From Saprospiraceae bacterium UBA3362 (GTDB taxonomy: Bacteria; Bacteroidota; Bacteroidia; Chitinophagales; Saprospiraceae), in NCBI GenBank assembly GCA_002360455.1, contig DEQQ01000032.1, forward strand, positions 1 through 31,437: DNA of 31,437 bases, given 5' to 3'. Both the position numbers and the translations under genes were made by a program. Positions 21,172 through 29,741 of the stretch are shown here, piece after piece. A model generated the notes under the pieces. The model searched no databases, was not told the DNA's origin, and was given only the letters and a program-made list of their open reading frames with translations. Every line of letters begins with the position of its first letter. The first letter of the stretch is position 1.

Positions 21172-21966
21172 ATGGTAAGTAATTCAATCATAAGCATAGA
21201 GGCTCTACAATCTTGGTTTTTTAACTCCAAAAAACATGGATATATTTCCATTTATCGCGGTTTTGAAAAACTACCAAAAGAGAGAATCTCAGTCATTACA
21301 TATGATAATCTTGACGATGGCTGGAACCAACTTTCTAGGCTTGTAATCGATAATACTGCTTATGGAGGATTGCTTACGATTTACTTAACAGACAAAGAAT
21401 CTGACAACAATGGATTTACCGTTCGATACAATTCATCTCAATTCGGGAACCGTAATGAACAAAGTTCAATATCCGGAATAAATACTGAATCAATTGGGGC
21501 AATAATTAGTAAAGAGATTGATTCTTTTAAAAAAGATTTTTTAAAAGACCAAGAAATTGCAGATTTAAAAATGCAACTTCAGGAAAAGAATAAAAAATCT
21601 AAAAAAGGAACTATCACCGGACTAATGAGTGAGATAGGGGAGGCCATGGAAGAGAATCCAACTCTTGCCGGGATAATCACAAACATTGCTTCTGCATTTA
21701 TTGCAAAGTTTATGAGTAGTGATCAAAATCAAATGCCTGCTATTTCCGGACCACCTAAAACAAAAATTGATCATATAACAGAAGCTGATTCAGATCAAAA
21801 TTTGGAAGAATCCGAAGAATATTCGGAAGACGAACTAGAAAGGATCGCAGTATGTATGGAAAAATTGAAAATCATAAATAATGATCCAATTTATGTTTTA
21901 GAAAAAATTTCAAACTTTATTGAAAAAAATCCTGATCAAGCCAAATCACTTCTAACAAATCTATGA
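21172..21966 (+). CDS. Late protein with coiled coil and membrane-active segment
   Basis: 264 residues. The N-terminal ~100 look like a small alpha-beta domain (SIEALQSWFFNSKKHGYISI; NDGWNQ-type turns). A Lys/Glu-rich coiled coil spans about 115-145. Next is a hydrophobic stretch (LAGIITNIASAFIAKFM) that may be a membrane segment. The C-terminal ~60 residues are acidic and helical. A bridging role between shell and membrane would fit this build but is speculative. It overlaps the next gene by ATGA. Confidence 0.45.
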   Translation: MVSNSIISIEALQSWFFNSKKHGYISIYRGFEKLPKERISVITYDNLDDGWNQLSRLVIDNTAYGGLLTIYLTDKESDNNGFTVRYNSSQFGNRNEQSSISGINTESIGAIISKEIDSFKKDFLKDQEIADLKMQLQEKNKKSKKGTITGLMSEIGEAMEENPTLAGIITNIASAFIAKFMSSDQNQMPAISGPPKTKIDHITEADSDQNLEESEEYSEDELERIAVCMEKLKIINNDPIYVLEKISNFIEKNPDQAKSLLTNL

Positions 21967-22406
21967 TGGAGGAAATTCTAAGGAAAATTTATGATCTGCT
22001 TAATGACCATTTTAATGATCAAAATGGGCCATTGATCTACGACAATTTTAAGCAAAAACAAAAAACAGTTGAGGGAAATCAAATCTATAAAATTCATCCT
22101 CATGTTACTTTAATTTTAAAAGACGACACCATCAGAGCACGATGCAATAAATTATTGATCCAAAATACAGGCAATAATACAGCCTACTTACTCAGAGACT
22201 GGACATTAACACCTGGTTCATCTTTAATGATCGGTACAGAATATGACTTTGGATTAATCAATGCGGATATTACCGTTAATTTTGATAATGCTGCTTTTGA
22301 TCCAACTAAACCTGTAAATAAAAGAATTGAAATCTTAGAACTTAATACAAGTCATCCGGAGATGGCGTGGCATGGATCATCAACTAAAATGCAAACACCT
22401 AACTAA
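21963..22406 (+). CDS. Beta-rich late protein
   Basis: 147 residues. The central part, RARCNKLLIQNTGNNTAYLL, then RDWTLTPGSSLMIGTEYDFG, follows the pattern seen in phage decoration and spike-base proteins: strand, Asn-Thr-Gly turn, strand, 'L.PG..' turn. Probably a small beta-sandwich. Its start overlaps the upstream stop (ATGA) and its stop overlaps the next start (TAATG). Confidence 0.45.
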   Translation: MMEEILRKIYDLLNDHFNDQNGPLIYDNFKQKQKTVEGNQIYKIHPHVTLILKDDTIRARCNKLLIQNTGNNTAYLLRDWTLTPGSSLMIGTEYDFGLINADITVNFDNAAFDPTKPVNKRIEILELNTSHPEMAWHGSSTKMQTPN

Positions 22407-22807
22407 TGGGATCTTTAGGAGGTAATTTCAATTTATTTAAGCCCGGAAGTTCCGGAGGTGGTGGAGGTTCAATTCCTGTGCCATTAGAGGTATTTCTTCC
22501 ATTTAAGCACATTATTCGTGATAAACACAAGGAACGAAGATGGGAAACGGATAAAGATACAAAGATCCCTGAAGGTTGGTATTTTCTTGACATCTATAAT
22601 TCAGGATTGAATACTGTAAAAATTGAAGTATATGGCCATACGGAGGTAATCAGCCCGGGTGGAAGATGGCACTCGACTGATAAAATTGATTGGGAACATT
22701 ATCAGCAAGAATTAGGACCACCTATCATTGTTTATGCATCGGGAGAAACTGTTTGGATTCATGTATGCTATCCGTCCGACAACCCAACCGACGTAACAAC
22801 TATTTAA
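22406..22807 (+). CDS. Late protein with Gly-rich N-terminus
   Basis: 133 residues. The N-terminus LFKPGSSGGGGGSIPVP is flexible and is encoded by the 40-bp stretch that reappears at 16436. The rest (WYFLDIYNSGLNTVKIEVYG, then HTEVISPGGRWHSTDKIDWE) is a beta-sandwich-like sequence similar in rhythm to the preceding protein. Both may be vertex or spike-base components preceding the exported spike genes. Confidence 0.45.
   Translation: MGSLGGNFNLFKPGSSGGGGGSIPVPLEVFLPFKHIIRDKHKERRWETDKDTKIPEGWYFLDIYNSGLNTVKIEVYGHTEVISPGGRWHSTDKIDWEHYQQELGPPIIVYASGETVWIHVCYPSDNPTDVTTI
22434..22473 (+). repeat. Coding copy of the 40-bp repeat
   Basis: 36 of 40 bases match 16436-16475. Here it encodes the Gly-rich N-terminus of the 133-aa late protein and so is the probable source. 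Confidence 0.6.
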
Positions 22808-22828
22808 TAAATTTTTTAAATTATACAA

Positions 22829-23611
22829 ATGAAAAAATATTCTCTTTTCTCAAATTTTAAATCCTTATGGATTTTGATTTTATTATTTGCTTCGTTGTTC
22901 TACGCATCAATGAGCAATGCTCAGACCGGAAATACCGGAACAACAAATTACGACTATGAGGTCGTAGAAAAATGCGTGGACTCCGCAGGAGTAAAGGTTG
23001 GTTTCTATGAAGTTTACATCCATAGAGCCGGATTTGCACCATCGCTGTACAATAGATATAGAGCCAACGGATCTATAATGACGACCATCCCTTCCGGTAG
23101 CGTTACACTTGGATCATGTCCTGCAAACATTACGGTTGCTATTGACACAACATCAGAATTCGAGATGCTTGTAATGTGCGATCGGAATACTTTGAATACA
23201 TTAAGTACTCCGTTCCTCCGCACTGTACATAGAATTTATAACTCAAAAACTGGCGTGATTTACTCTACAACAATCAATAATATAGACATTACATCAGGAG
23301 CAACCTACACGCCTGCTGGAAATGTTTATGATGGGCCTTGTCATGGCACTACTACAACAATGACGCAGCTTGAGACGTCAGCATCTGGAACAATTTCCCT
23401 CGGCACTGGGATGGGTTCGTGGGAAGTATGCAATGTTGGAATTGCAACAGGAACTCTTACTGTATCGGGTGTAACAATCAATCTTTATCCCGGAGAGTGT
23501 AGATCATGCGCTGACTGGACATCAGACTTTAATCACAGGGAAGTAAACTGCCCATCATTCACTTATGATGCTACGGGTACACAATTCCATATCGTTTATC
23601 AAGGTCGTTAA
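22829..23611 (+). CDS. Exported Cys-rich spike/fibre-like protein (short)
   Basis: 260 residues. A signal peptide (LWILILLFASLFYASMSNA) is followed by Gln at the predicted mature start. The mature part has eight Cys. It contains VMCDRNTLNTLSTPFLRTVH and then TYTPAGNVYDGPC, recalling a module of phage fibre proteins: 'CD...FLR...', then 'Y.P.G.V...C'. The end, VTINLYPGECRSCADW then FTYDATGTQFHIVYQ, recalls the 'L.PG.....a....Y.aTGt.F.I' closing domain of the same phage proteins. Probably a disulfide-bonded, extracytoplasmic virion spike. Confidence 0.6.
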   Translation: MKKYSLFSNFKSLWILILLFASLFYASMSNAQTGNTGTTNYDYEVVEKCVDSAGVKVGFYEVYIHRAGFAPSLYNRYRANGSIMTTIPSGSVTLGSCPANITVAIDTTSEFEMLVMCDRNTLNTLSTPFLRTVHRIYNSKTGVIYSTTINNIDITSGATYTPAGNVYDGPCHGTTTTMTQLETSASGTISLGTGMGSWEVCNVGIATGTLTVSGVTINLYPGECRSCADWTSDFNHREVNCPSFTYDATGTQFHIVYQGR

Positions 23612-23631
23612 TAATAAAATCCAAATCCATA

Positions 23632-25245
23632 ATGAGATATTGGCTTTGTCTTTTCATAATAGCTTGGATTTGGGATTCGGTGTCGGCACAAGTTAACAAC
23701 AGCGCCGATGCCGAATTTCAAATCATCTGCCAAATCGATAGCATTGGTCCCGGCTATCAAGTTGAATTTGCAAGAAGAATATCTCTTACAAATCCAACTT
23801 TATTCACAAATCTTACGGCAGATCTAACATCTAATTATACTCCTACAGGAACTGTAATTCCTTGCTTTAGATTGACAGGGACGTCAGAGTGTTGGTATCG
23901 CAACGAAACTGTCTCATACACTAAATACTGTATAGATTTCAACAACTATGTTGCTCCTGCACCTCCTTTGAGCCCCAACGATTTGGCTCTGACTGAAGTA
24001 ATTTATTCGGATTTCTATTCGCATTTGGCAGTAATAGGAACAACACAAGATGCGGCATTTAAAAATTACAGACTGCCTTTAGCTTATCCTTATCTCAACA
24101 CATCAAGGGATTCTGCTCGACTTAAAAGGGATCTTGAAGAAATATTAGAATGTTTGGGTGCTGAAACTAATAATACTAAAGTGACAACTTTTACAACATC
24201 TGAAGCGATTTCATTTTGTATCGAGTCTGCAAATTTCTTTGTTGAATCTGCTAAATACAGTCAAAATTCAAATTCAGCAAACTCATTAACGATTCCGGCC
24301 GAAAAAACAACCAATACAGCAACTAACTTTATCGCTCGCAGAATTGGAGATTTGTATCGAAAACAAAACGGTGCAATTTATTATTTTATCAATTGGCAAG
24401 GAACTTTAATTGCTCCACCAATCAGCGGATTGAATTATAAGATCAATTGCAATTTTGAAACTGAGAAAAAACTGAGTTGTAATAAGCCTGTTGGTGGTTC
24501 TGAATGCTGGATTACCCCAATTGATACACCACTGTGCAGTTATTATCTCTCCATCCCTTATTATTGTAGGATAAATGGAATTTATGTCGGAGGAACTAAT
24601 ATTATTACAGGTACATACATTCCCAACGATACTACTACAGGCGTTTATTCCAAAATTTATACGCTATCCAATAGCGTCAATAAATACATTGTTGATCAAA
24701 ACAAATGGGGAACTGTATCAATCGATAATAAGAGAGGCGGACTTGGTTGGGTATTTCACATCAATTATTCTGATTTATCTTTCGATTCTGTTACAACATT
24801 TTCGAACGGAAATTTTTATTTTAAAAAAATCAACTGCCAAGAATATCACTGGTATGAAGTAACACGCAATGAATTAGGTGGAGTATTAACTTGCGTTGAT
24901 GAGTTTGGTAACAGGGCATGGCTTAATAATGCTTCGCGTAAAATCAATTGCATGGATTTGGCAAACAATACGGATTGCCAAAACAAGAATAGGGTAGGTT
25001 CTGAGACTATTCTTAGTGGAACTAAAATTTACGACCTATCTAAATACCATTCTTTTTCAATCGTTATCCTTGCAGGCTCTGCAACCTATACTGGTGATGC
25101 TTATAATGGATCGCCCACGCCTGTCACTATATCAACAAATTTTAGTGAAAAGCATACTGCAGAGACAAATTGTAAATATTTAAAAGGAACTATCACTATT
25201 CAGGCAAACCCTGGATGTGTAGCCAAAATAACTTATATATGGTAA
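23632..25245 (+). CDS. Exported Cys-rich spike/fibre-like protein (long)
   Basis: 537 residues. A signal peptide (YWLCLFIIAWIWDSVSA) leads to Gln at +1. The first part repeats the Cys module of the preceding gene (YTPTGTVIPCF). Two short internal repeats share GTSECW and GGSECW, at about residues 89 and 300. I count 17 Cys in the mature chain. The acidic-helical middle (about 150-235) has no motif I know. The family shared with the preceding protein suggests related spike subunits, or receptor-binding and its anchor. It overlaps the next gene by 7 nt. Confidence 0.55.
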   Translation: MRYWLCLFIIAWIWDSVSAQVNNSADAEFQIICQIDSIGPGYQVEFARRISLTNPTLFTNLTADLTSNYTPTGTVIPCFRLTGTSECWYRNETVSYTKYCIDFNNYVAPAPPLSPNDLALTEVIYSDFYSHLAVIGTTQDAAFKNYRLPLAYPYLNTSRDSARLKRDLEEILECLGAETNNTKVTTFTTSEAISFCIESANFFVESAKYSQNSNSANSLTIPAEKTTNTATNFIARRIGDLYRKQNGAIYYFINWQGTLIAPPISGLNYKINCNFETEKKLSCNKPVGGSECWITPIDTPLCSYYLSIPYYCRINGIYVGGTNIITGTYIPNDTTTGVYSKIYTLSNSVNKYIVDQNKWGTVSIDNKRGGLGWVFHINYSDLSFDSVTTFSNGNFYFKKINCQEYHWYEVTRNELGGVLTCVDEFGNRAWLNNASRKINCMDLANNTDCQNKNRVGSETILSGTKIYDLSKYHSFSIVILAGSATYTGDAYNGSPTPVTISTNFSEKHTAETNCKYLKGTITIQANPGCVAKITYIW

Positions 25246-26792
25246 GACGTATTCTTTACATACTAATTTTTCCGATCTTCTGTTTGGCTCAAACGGAACA
25301 GTTTTACTTTGCCCCAACAAAAGATTCAACAGTTCTTAAAGATTGCGGAGGAAACTTATTAGACAGCACGGATAAAATTTGCGTATGGGATATTTTTACT
25401 AGGAAAAATGGATACGGTGTCACTATGGAACCTACCATATTATGCCCTGGACAAAATGATGAATGGTACGAGGCTGGAAAATGGTCCTATGCAGCTAATT
25501 TCGCTCAAGGACCTAATAGAGCAACAGGGAATTACTCAACGGTTCGGGCAGGAACCGAAAACCTGGCATCCGGAAATTATTCCGCCTGTCTTGGTGGCTG
25601 GAGAGATACATGCACTGGCGATTATGCAGTAATGGTTGGATCTTACGATGCTAACTGTACAGGATTCCTTGGATTTGTAGGGAACGGAACTCGACACAAT
25701 TGTTCAGGAGTGTTTGGAACTGTATTAAACGGCTTTGAAAATGCAGCAACCGGCACCTACTCAGTCGTAACGAATGGATCAAAATGTTTAGCTACTAATC
25801 ACGCTACATTCATTGGATCAGGAGAAGATCATCTATGTAATGGGTACATGGGTGCAATAGTCGGCGGGAGCAGAAATACTTGTTCAGGCAATCAAAGCAT
25901 TGTATGTACGGGAGATATGAATCTTGCCTTAGGAACAAGATCATTTGTAGGAGCAGGAGATAATAATGCTGCTAGGGGAGGACACAGTGTAGTCGGTTCA
26001 GGACAGTTCAATGAAGCCTGGCCATCCTTTGCATTTATAGGGTCTGGCTCTCAAAATAAGATATGGAATACCTCTCTAAGCTCCGCAATTGTAGGCGGTG
26101 ATCAAAATCAAATTTTTCAAGTTCACAGCTTCATAGGCGCCGGACAATTGAATCGAATATTTACAAACGGAGGCTATAACGGAATCGTTGGAGGGCAAGA
26201 AAATTATATTAATGGATTTCAAAGTTTTATAGGAACAGGATATCAAGATTCTGTTACAAGTAATAATTCTTCCGTGATAGGATCCTATCATTTGGGCAAT
26301 GCCTACGGTTATGTTGGCTTTGGAGTTGCGCCAGTAAAGTTTTGGACTGGCCAAAACGGTACAACGCACCAATGGACTAATATTTTAGAAAATCTAGGAA
26401 ACGGTGAAGCAGTACCGGGCAATACATCTAGCGCAAGAATCACATTAAAAAACGGTTGGACTCAGATCAACACGATAGAATCGTTTGCAAAAACACAGGT
26501 ACAAGTTACCCCCAAGGCAGCACTTGAGATTGTATCAACATCGAGCGGATTCATAGCTCCATGCATGACATTATCTCAGAGAGATGCTATTTGGAATGAA
26601 TCATCTCAATCTGGAAATTTTACAGCGACTTTTACGAAATCGTTGGCCAATTCAACTACACCTGGTGGATTATTGATGGATCAAGTAGGCATGCAAGTTC
26701 ACGTTACTCAAGACGCCGATAATAATTCAAGGACCTATATCTTATCGTGGGTCTCATCACAAAATAAATACCTATGGCAAGCAACATATTAA
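25239..26792 (+). CDS. Exported fibre with YadA-head-like beta-roll repeats
   Basis: 517 residues from the ATG at 25239; the in-frame ATG at 25215 is inside the upstream gene and gives no better signal peptide. The signal peptide (RRILYILIFPIFCLA) leads to Gln at +1. From about 98 to 345 there are some 16 repeats of about 15 residues, for example NYSTVRAGTENLASG, HSVVGSGQFNEA and SSVIGSYHLGNA. This is the S-x-x-x-G-x-x-N-x-A-x-G pattern of the trimeric YadA head. There is no C-terminal membrane anchor, so it is not an autotransporter. A C-terminal ~150 residues end NKYLWQATY. Most likely a trimeric, receptor-binding fibre. Confidence 0.7.
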   Translation: MVRRILYILIFPIFCLAQTEQFYFAPTKDSTVLKDCGGNLLDSTDKICVWDIFTRKNGYGVTMEPTILCPGQNDEWYEAGKWSYAANFAQGPNRATGNYSTVRAGTENLASGNYSACLGGWRDTCTGDYAVMVGSYDANCTGFLGFVGNGTRHNCSGVFGTVLNGFENAATGTYSVVTNGSKCLATNHATFIGSGEDHLCNGYMGAIVGGSRNTCSGNQSIVCTGDMNLALGTRSFVGAGDNNAARGGHSVVGSGQFNEAWPSFAFIGSGSQNKIWNTSLSSAIVGGDQNQIFQVHSFIGAGQLNRIFTNGGYNGIVGGQENYINGFQSFIGTGYQDSVTSNNSSVIGSYHLGNAYGYVGFGVAPVKFWTGQNGTTHQWTNILENLGNGEAVPGNTSSARITLKNGWTQINTIESFAKTQVQVTPKAALEIVSTSSGFIAPCMTLSQRDAIWNESSQSGNFTATFTKSLANSTTPGGLLMDQVGMQVHVTQDADNNSRTYILSWVSSQNKYLWQATY

Positions 26793-27736
26793 AATTCATT
26801 TTCTTCAGTCTTATGTGTTTGCCACTCTTTGGCCAACATTATCCTTATACATCTACTCCTGCAAGTACAGATACGATTTTGATCATAAAAAATCATGGAG
26901 GGACAAAGAAAACCACCATAGGAAATATATCTTCAGGATCTCTTCCGGCTGGGGTTAATAAACAAACTCTACGATATACCGGAACAAAGTGGGATTCTAC
27001 AAGTAATCTTAAAAATGACGGAATTGCAGTAGCAATCAACATGCCTGATACTTTCAGTGCCCGTTTAAATATTTACGCACCTTCGGGCTTTGGGAGAGAT
27101 GCTATCAGAATGCATGGAGATCCTCGCGGAGATGGTACAAACTATTTGACTTACTTTGATGATGCTATTCCAGGTCTCCTTACAGATGGCTTCATTGTGG
27201 CCAATGGTGAGATCCATGGCACAGGAAATATAAATCCCAACATTCTCGGTTTCCCTTCAATGATTGGAGCAAAATCTGATCTAGGTACATCAGGAGCAAC
27301 CATTCTTAGTCAAGGTTCAGGAAATTATATCTATGCCGGGTACAACGCAGGAGGAAATAGAGCCTTCAGCGTGGACGATGCCGGCAACGTAAGACTTGGT
27401 CTTAATACAAGTTCGGTAATAGAATTTGGAGCGCCGGCATTGTCAGGAAATTGGTCGGCAAGAATTACGAATGGAACATTGTTCGGAACTTACAGCACAG
27501 AGTCTTTTGATCGCTTTGCTATTAATGCAGATCATGGTTTAAGATTAGGTCCCGGATCTTCTGCTTTTGATACAAAAATCTCAAGGACTGGGGTTGCTCA
27601 GGTGACGATAGAAAATACTCTCAAATTAATTCCTGTTACTGCAGCAAGTGTTGGCAATAGCTGTCTATTCATCGACAGTGCTGATAATAAGCTAAAATTC
27701 AAAGACAATACAGGAACGGTTCAAAATTTATATTAA
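26774..27736 (+). CDS. Exported phage-fibre-like protein
   Basis: 320 residues, starting inside the preceding gene (19-nt overlap). A signal peptide (ILKFIFFSLMCLPLFG) leads to Gln at +1. The mature part contains GVNKQTLRYTGTKWDSTSNL and the end FIDSADNKLKFKDNTGTVQN. Such sentences are common in tail-fibre and collagen-like fibre proteins of Bacteroidota phages and in host adhesins. It is probably a second fibre or a fibre shaft. Its stop overlaps the next start (TAATG). Confidence 0.6.
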   Translation: MASNILKFIFFSLMCLPLFGQHYPYTSTPASTDTILIIKNHGGTKKTTIGNISSGSLPAGVNKQTLRYTGTKWDSTSNLKNDGIAVAINMPDTFSARLNIYAPSGFGRDAIRMHGDPRGDGTNYLTYFDDAIPGLLTDGFIVANGEIHGTGNINPNILGFPSMIGAKSDLGTSGATILSQGSGNYIYAGYNAGGNRAFSVDDAGNVRLGLNTSSVIEFGAPALSGNWSARITNGTLFGTYSTESFDRFAINADHGLRLGPGSSAFDTKISRTGVAQVTIENTLKLIPVTAASVGNSCLFIDSADNKLKFKDNTGTVQNLY

Positions 27737-27975
27737 TGGAAAATTTGCAAATTTTTAAACTATTAATCGAGCACGGAATTGCTAGTCTTGTAATGGGATT
27801 GGTTTTTTTCAAAATCGTCAATCCTCTTATACAATCTCAAACAACTACTTTACAGCAAGTAATGGCTAACTGTAATGAGCAACGCAAACTCTATGACAAA
27901 AAATTTGATGAACTCGAACAAAAATTGGACACTCACAAAAACGAAATTATTTCTCATTTAAAAAATAAATCATGA
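27736..27975 (+). CDS. Small TM protein with coiled coil, holin-like
   Basis: 79 residues. An N-terminal hydrophobic helix (GIASLVMGLVFFKIVNPL) is followed by a polar coiled coil (KLYDKKFDELEQKLDTHKNE). Similar build to BhlA/XhlA-type lysis proteins. It lies well before the endolysin, so a structural role is also possible. Overlaps the next gene by ATGA. Confidence 0.45.
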   Translation: MENLQIFKLLIEHGIASLVMGLVFFKIVNPLIQSQTTTLQQVMANCNEQRKLYDKKFDELEQKLDTHKNEIISHLKNKS

Positions 27976-28118
27976 AAAACAATAGTTTATTGTACTTAGC
28001 TATAGGTGGAATTATTTTATATTTTCTATCCAAAAATAATGCATCAGTTCCTAAGCCGGGAGGCAACGGAACAATTTACTCCGGTGGTTCAAGAAATAAT
28101 GATAGTTCAAAATTTTAA
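27972..28118 (+). CDS. 48-residue single-TM protein
   Basis: MKNNSLLYLAIGGIILYFLS forms one N-terminal TM helix, followed by a Gly/Asn/Ser-rich tail. Its ATG overlaps the TGA of the preceding gene, and only 3 nt separate it from the next one. Such minute membrane proteins are typical of membrane-containing viruses. Confidence 0.5.
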   Translation: MKNNSLLYLAIGGIILYFLSKNNASVPKPGGNGTIYSGGSRNNDSSKF

Positions 28119-28121
28119 TCT

Positions 28122-28616
28122 ATGCCAAAAGTACTTGTAGTCTATAACTCATGGGATATGACTCCCGAGCTTGACAATATGTTGAAGGAGTTATCTGCAT
28201 CAATAGCACAAGAAGATATTTTCTTCTACGATTCACAAAAAAATAATGAGCTTAATGCTGCGATTGCAAAATATAAAAGTCTCGAAAGCTCTACACCATC
28301 TCAATTCTTCAATGGACAGACTTTTAAGGTAAGAGCTTTTATTACAGTATTCGTTGACAATTTTGCAGGCAAATTGAAAATCTGGAACGAATGGGATCTT
28401 GCTCCTAATCTTAATAAAGGAGGAGTGTATAATTCAATCAAGATTTATGTACTAAAACTCTTTGCTGACAGTAAACAGCCTGTGGTTCCGTCAAGTGGTG
28501 CGAACAATAGTTCCACCTCTCAACCTCCGGCAAACAAACCTACAACTGCAGGACAATTTAGTCCTTGGCTCATAGGTGGAGTTATTCTCGGTTTATTTTT
28601 AATTTGGAAAAAATGA
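28122..28616 (+). CDS. Tail-anchored late membrane protein
   Basis: 164 residues. An N-terminal soluble domain of ~110 residues (KVLVVYNSWDMTPELDNMLK and on) precedes a Pro/Ser/Asn linker and a C-terminal TM helix (WLIGGVILGLFLIWKK). The orientation puts the domain in the cytoplasm or virion interior. No family recognised. Stop overlaps the next start (ATGA). Confidence 0.5.
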   Translation: MPKVLVVYNSWDMTPELDNMLKELSASIAQEDIFFYDSQKNNELNAAIAKYKSLESSTPSQFFNGQTFKVRAFITVFVDNFAGKLKIWNEWDLAPNLNKGGVYNSIKIYVLKLFADSKQPVVPSSGANNSSTSQPPANKPTTAGQFSPWLIGGVILGLFLIWKK

Positions 28617-29146
28617 TCAATAGATTAGATATTCTTCTTTTAGCAGACGAGAACTTTAATTGGGATCGTCTTCAATCGATAGTCGATAGTTTTAAAGTGC
28701 AAAACTTGATTGCACATGATACTATTCCGGACGGCAAGAGATTTAATACCATCACTTTTTACAACGGAGATGTTACCCCTCCGAAATCTCTCGTCACCAT
28801 TCCAGCTGACAAGGATGATAATTTTATTAGAGAGGTAATAAAATCAATCCTTGCAGGAAAATTTGATGATGTTAAAAAAGGTGAATCATACATCTATCAA
28901 GGAGGTGCTCCGTCCGATAGAAATTCATTCATCTCAATGCCATGGGACATTGGAGTGACTAATATCTTTTCTGACATTGTAGATTTGCTTAAAATGAATT
29001 GGATGCCTTGGTGGGGATTTGCTGCGCTCGCTGCTGTATTCTCTATCCGGGCTGCAAGCTCTAAGAGATTGCTTTGTCAAGCTGTCTGTGGTTCAGCTTC
29101 AGCTTATTTTGGATACAGAGTTTACAAAAAATTGTCTAGTAAATAA
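28613..29146 (+). CDS. Late membrane protein with C-terminal TM region
   Basis: 177 residues from the ATG at 28613; an upstream start at 28565 would lie inside the TM-coding part of the preceding gene and is unlikely. A soluble N-terminal ~120 residues (LDILLLADENFNWDRLQSIV and on) is followed by two hydrophobic segments (MPWWGFAALAAVFSIRAAS; LCQAVCGSASAYFGYRVY). The N-terminal domain resembles the preceding protein in layout, so the two may be a pair. Function unknown. Confidence 0.5.
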   Translation: MINRLDILLLADENFNWDRLQSIVDSFKVQNLIAHDTIPDGKRFNTITFYNGDVTPPKSLVTIPADKDDNFIREVIKSILAGKFDDVKKGESYIYQGGAPSDRNSFISMPWDIGVTNIFSDIVDLLKMNWMPWWGFAALAAVFSIRAASSKRLLCQAVCGSASAYFGYRVYKKLSSK

Positions 29147-29160
29147 TTAATCAAGGAATA

Positions 29161-29451
29161 ATGAAAAAAAATACAGTTTGGATTTTACTCGTTGCTGGAG
29201 TTGCTGCAGGACTTTATTGGTGGAATAATCAAAGGATTGAATCATTAAAAATTCAATTAGAGGCTGCCAGAGCAAATCCACCAAAACCAACAGAAACTCA
29301 AAAATGGCTTGGTATTTTATCCATTTTGTATAATCTTGGATTAGACATTTATAAAGAATTCCAACCCGGTGGATCCTTTGCCAAATCTGGTCTCAGTAAA
29401 GAGCAGCTTGATTCTTTGGTCGCCCAATTATCTACTTTCAGAGTTTATTAA
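29161..29451 (+). CDS. N-anchored small late protein
   Basis: 96 residues. An N-terminal TM helix (VWILLVAGVAAGLYWW) precedes a helical stretch and a C-terminal ~50 residues with no known motif. One of a run of consecutive one-TM proteins. Confidence 0.5.
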   Translation: MKKNTVWILLVAGVAAGLYWWNNQRIESLKIQLEAARANPPKPTETQKWLGILSILYNLGLDIYKEFQPGGSFAKSGLSKEQLDSLVAQLSTFRVY

Positions 29452-29462
29452 AATTTCAATTT

Positions 29463-29741
29463 ATGAATATAATAAGATTTATTACTGAATTCCTTTTTTT
29501 GGGAAAATGGCTCAGAGGATATAGATCCTACATTGTTTTTTTCTTGACCTTCATCTATAACCTCGTGGCTTGGTTGCTCGATGTGAGATTCTTTACATTC
29601 CTGTGCGACTATTGGGAATACTGGTGCAGCTTCCCAAATACTCCAGAATACAACAAACTTCTAAGCATCCTGAGTGCACTGGCCATTTATCTGAGGCTTG
29701 ACACTAAGAAATCAAAGCAGGAAGAAACAGAAGTATTCTAA
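29463..29741 (+). CDS. Holin candidate
   Basis: 92 residues with two hydrophobic segments (SYIVFFLTFIYNLVAWLL; LLSILSALAIYLRL), a Trp/Phe-rich loop between them and a charged C-terminal tail. It lies directly before the endolysin with overlapping stop and start (TAATG), the usual place for a holin. No sequence family recognised. Confidence 0.5.
   Translation: MNIIRFITEFLFLGKWLRGYRSYIVFFLTFIYNLVAWLLDVRFFTFLCDYWEYWCSFPNTPEYNKLLSILSALAIYLRLDTKKSKQEETEVF

Noticed and set aside
25239..26792. A host trimeric autotransporter adhesin
   Set aside because: No C-terminal beta-barrel anchor, and the gene overlaps its neighbours within the late operon.
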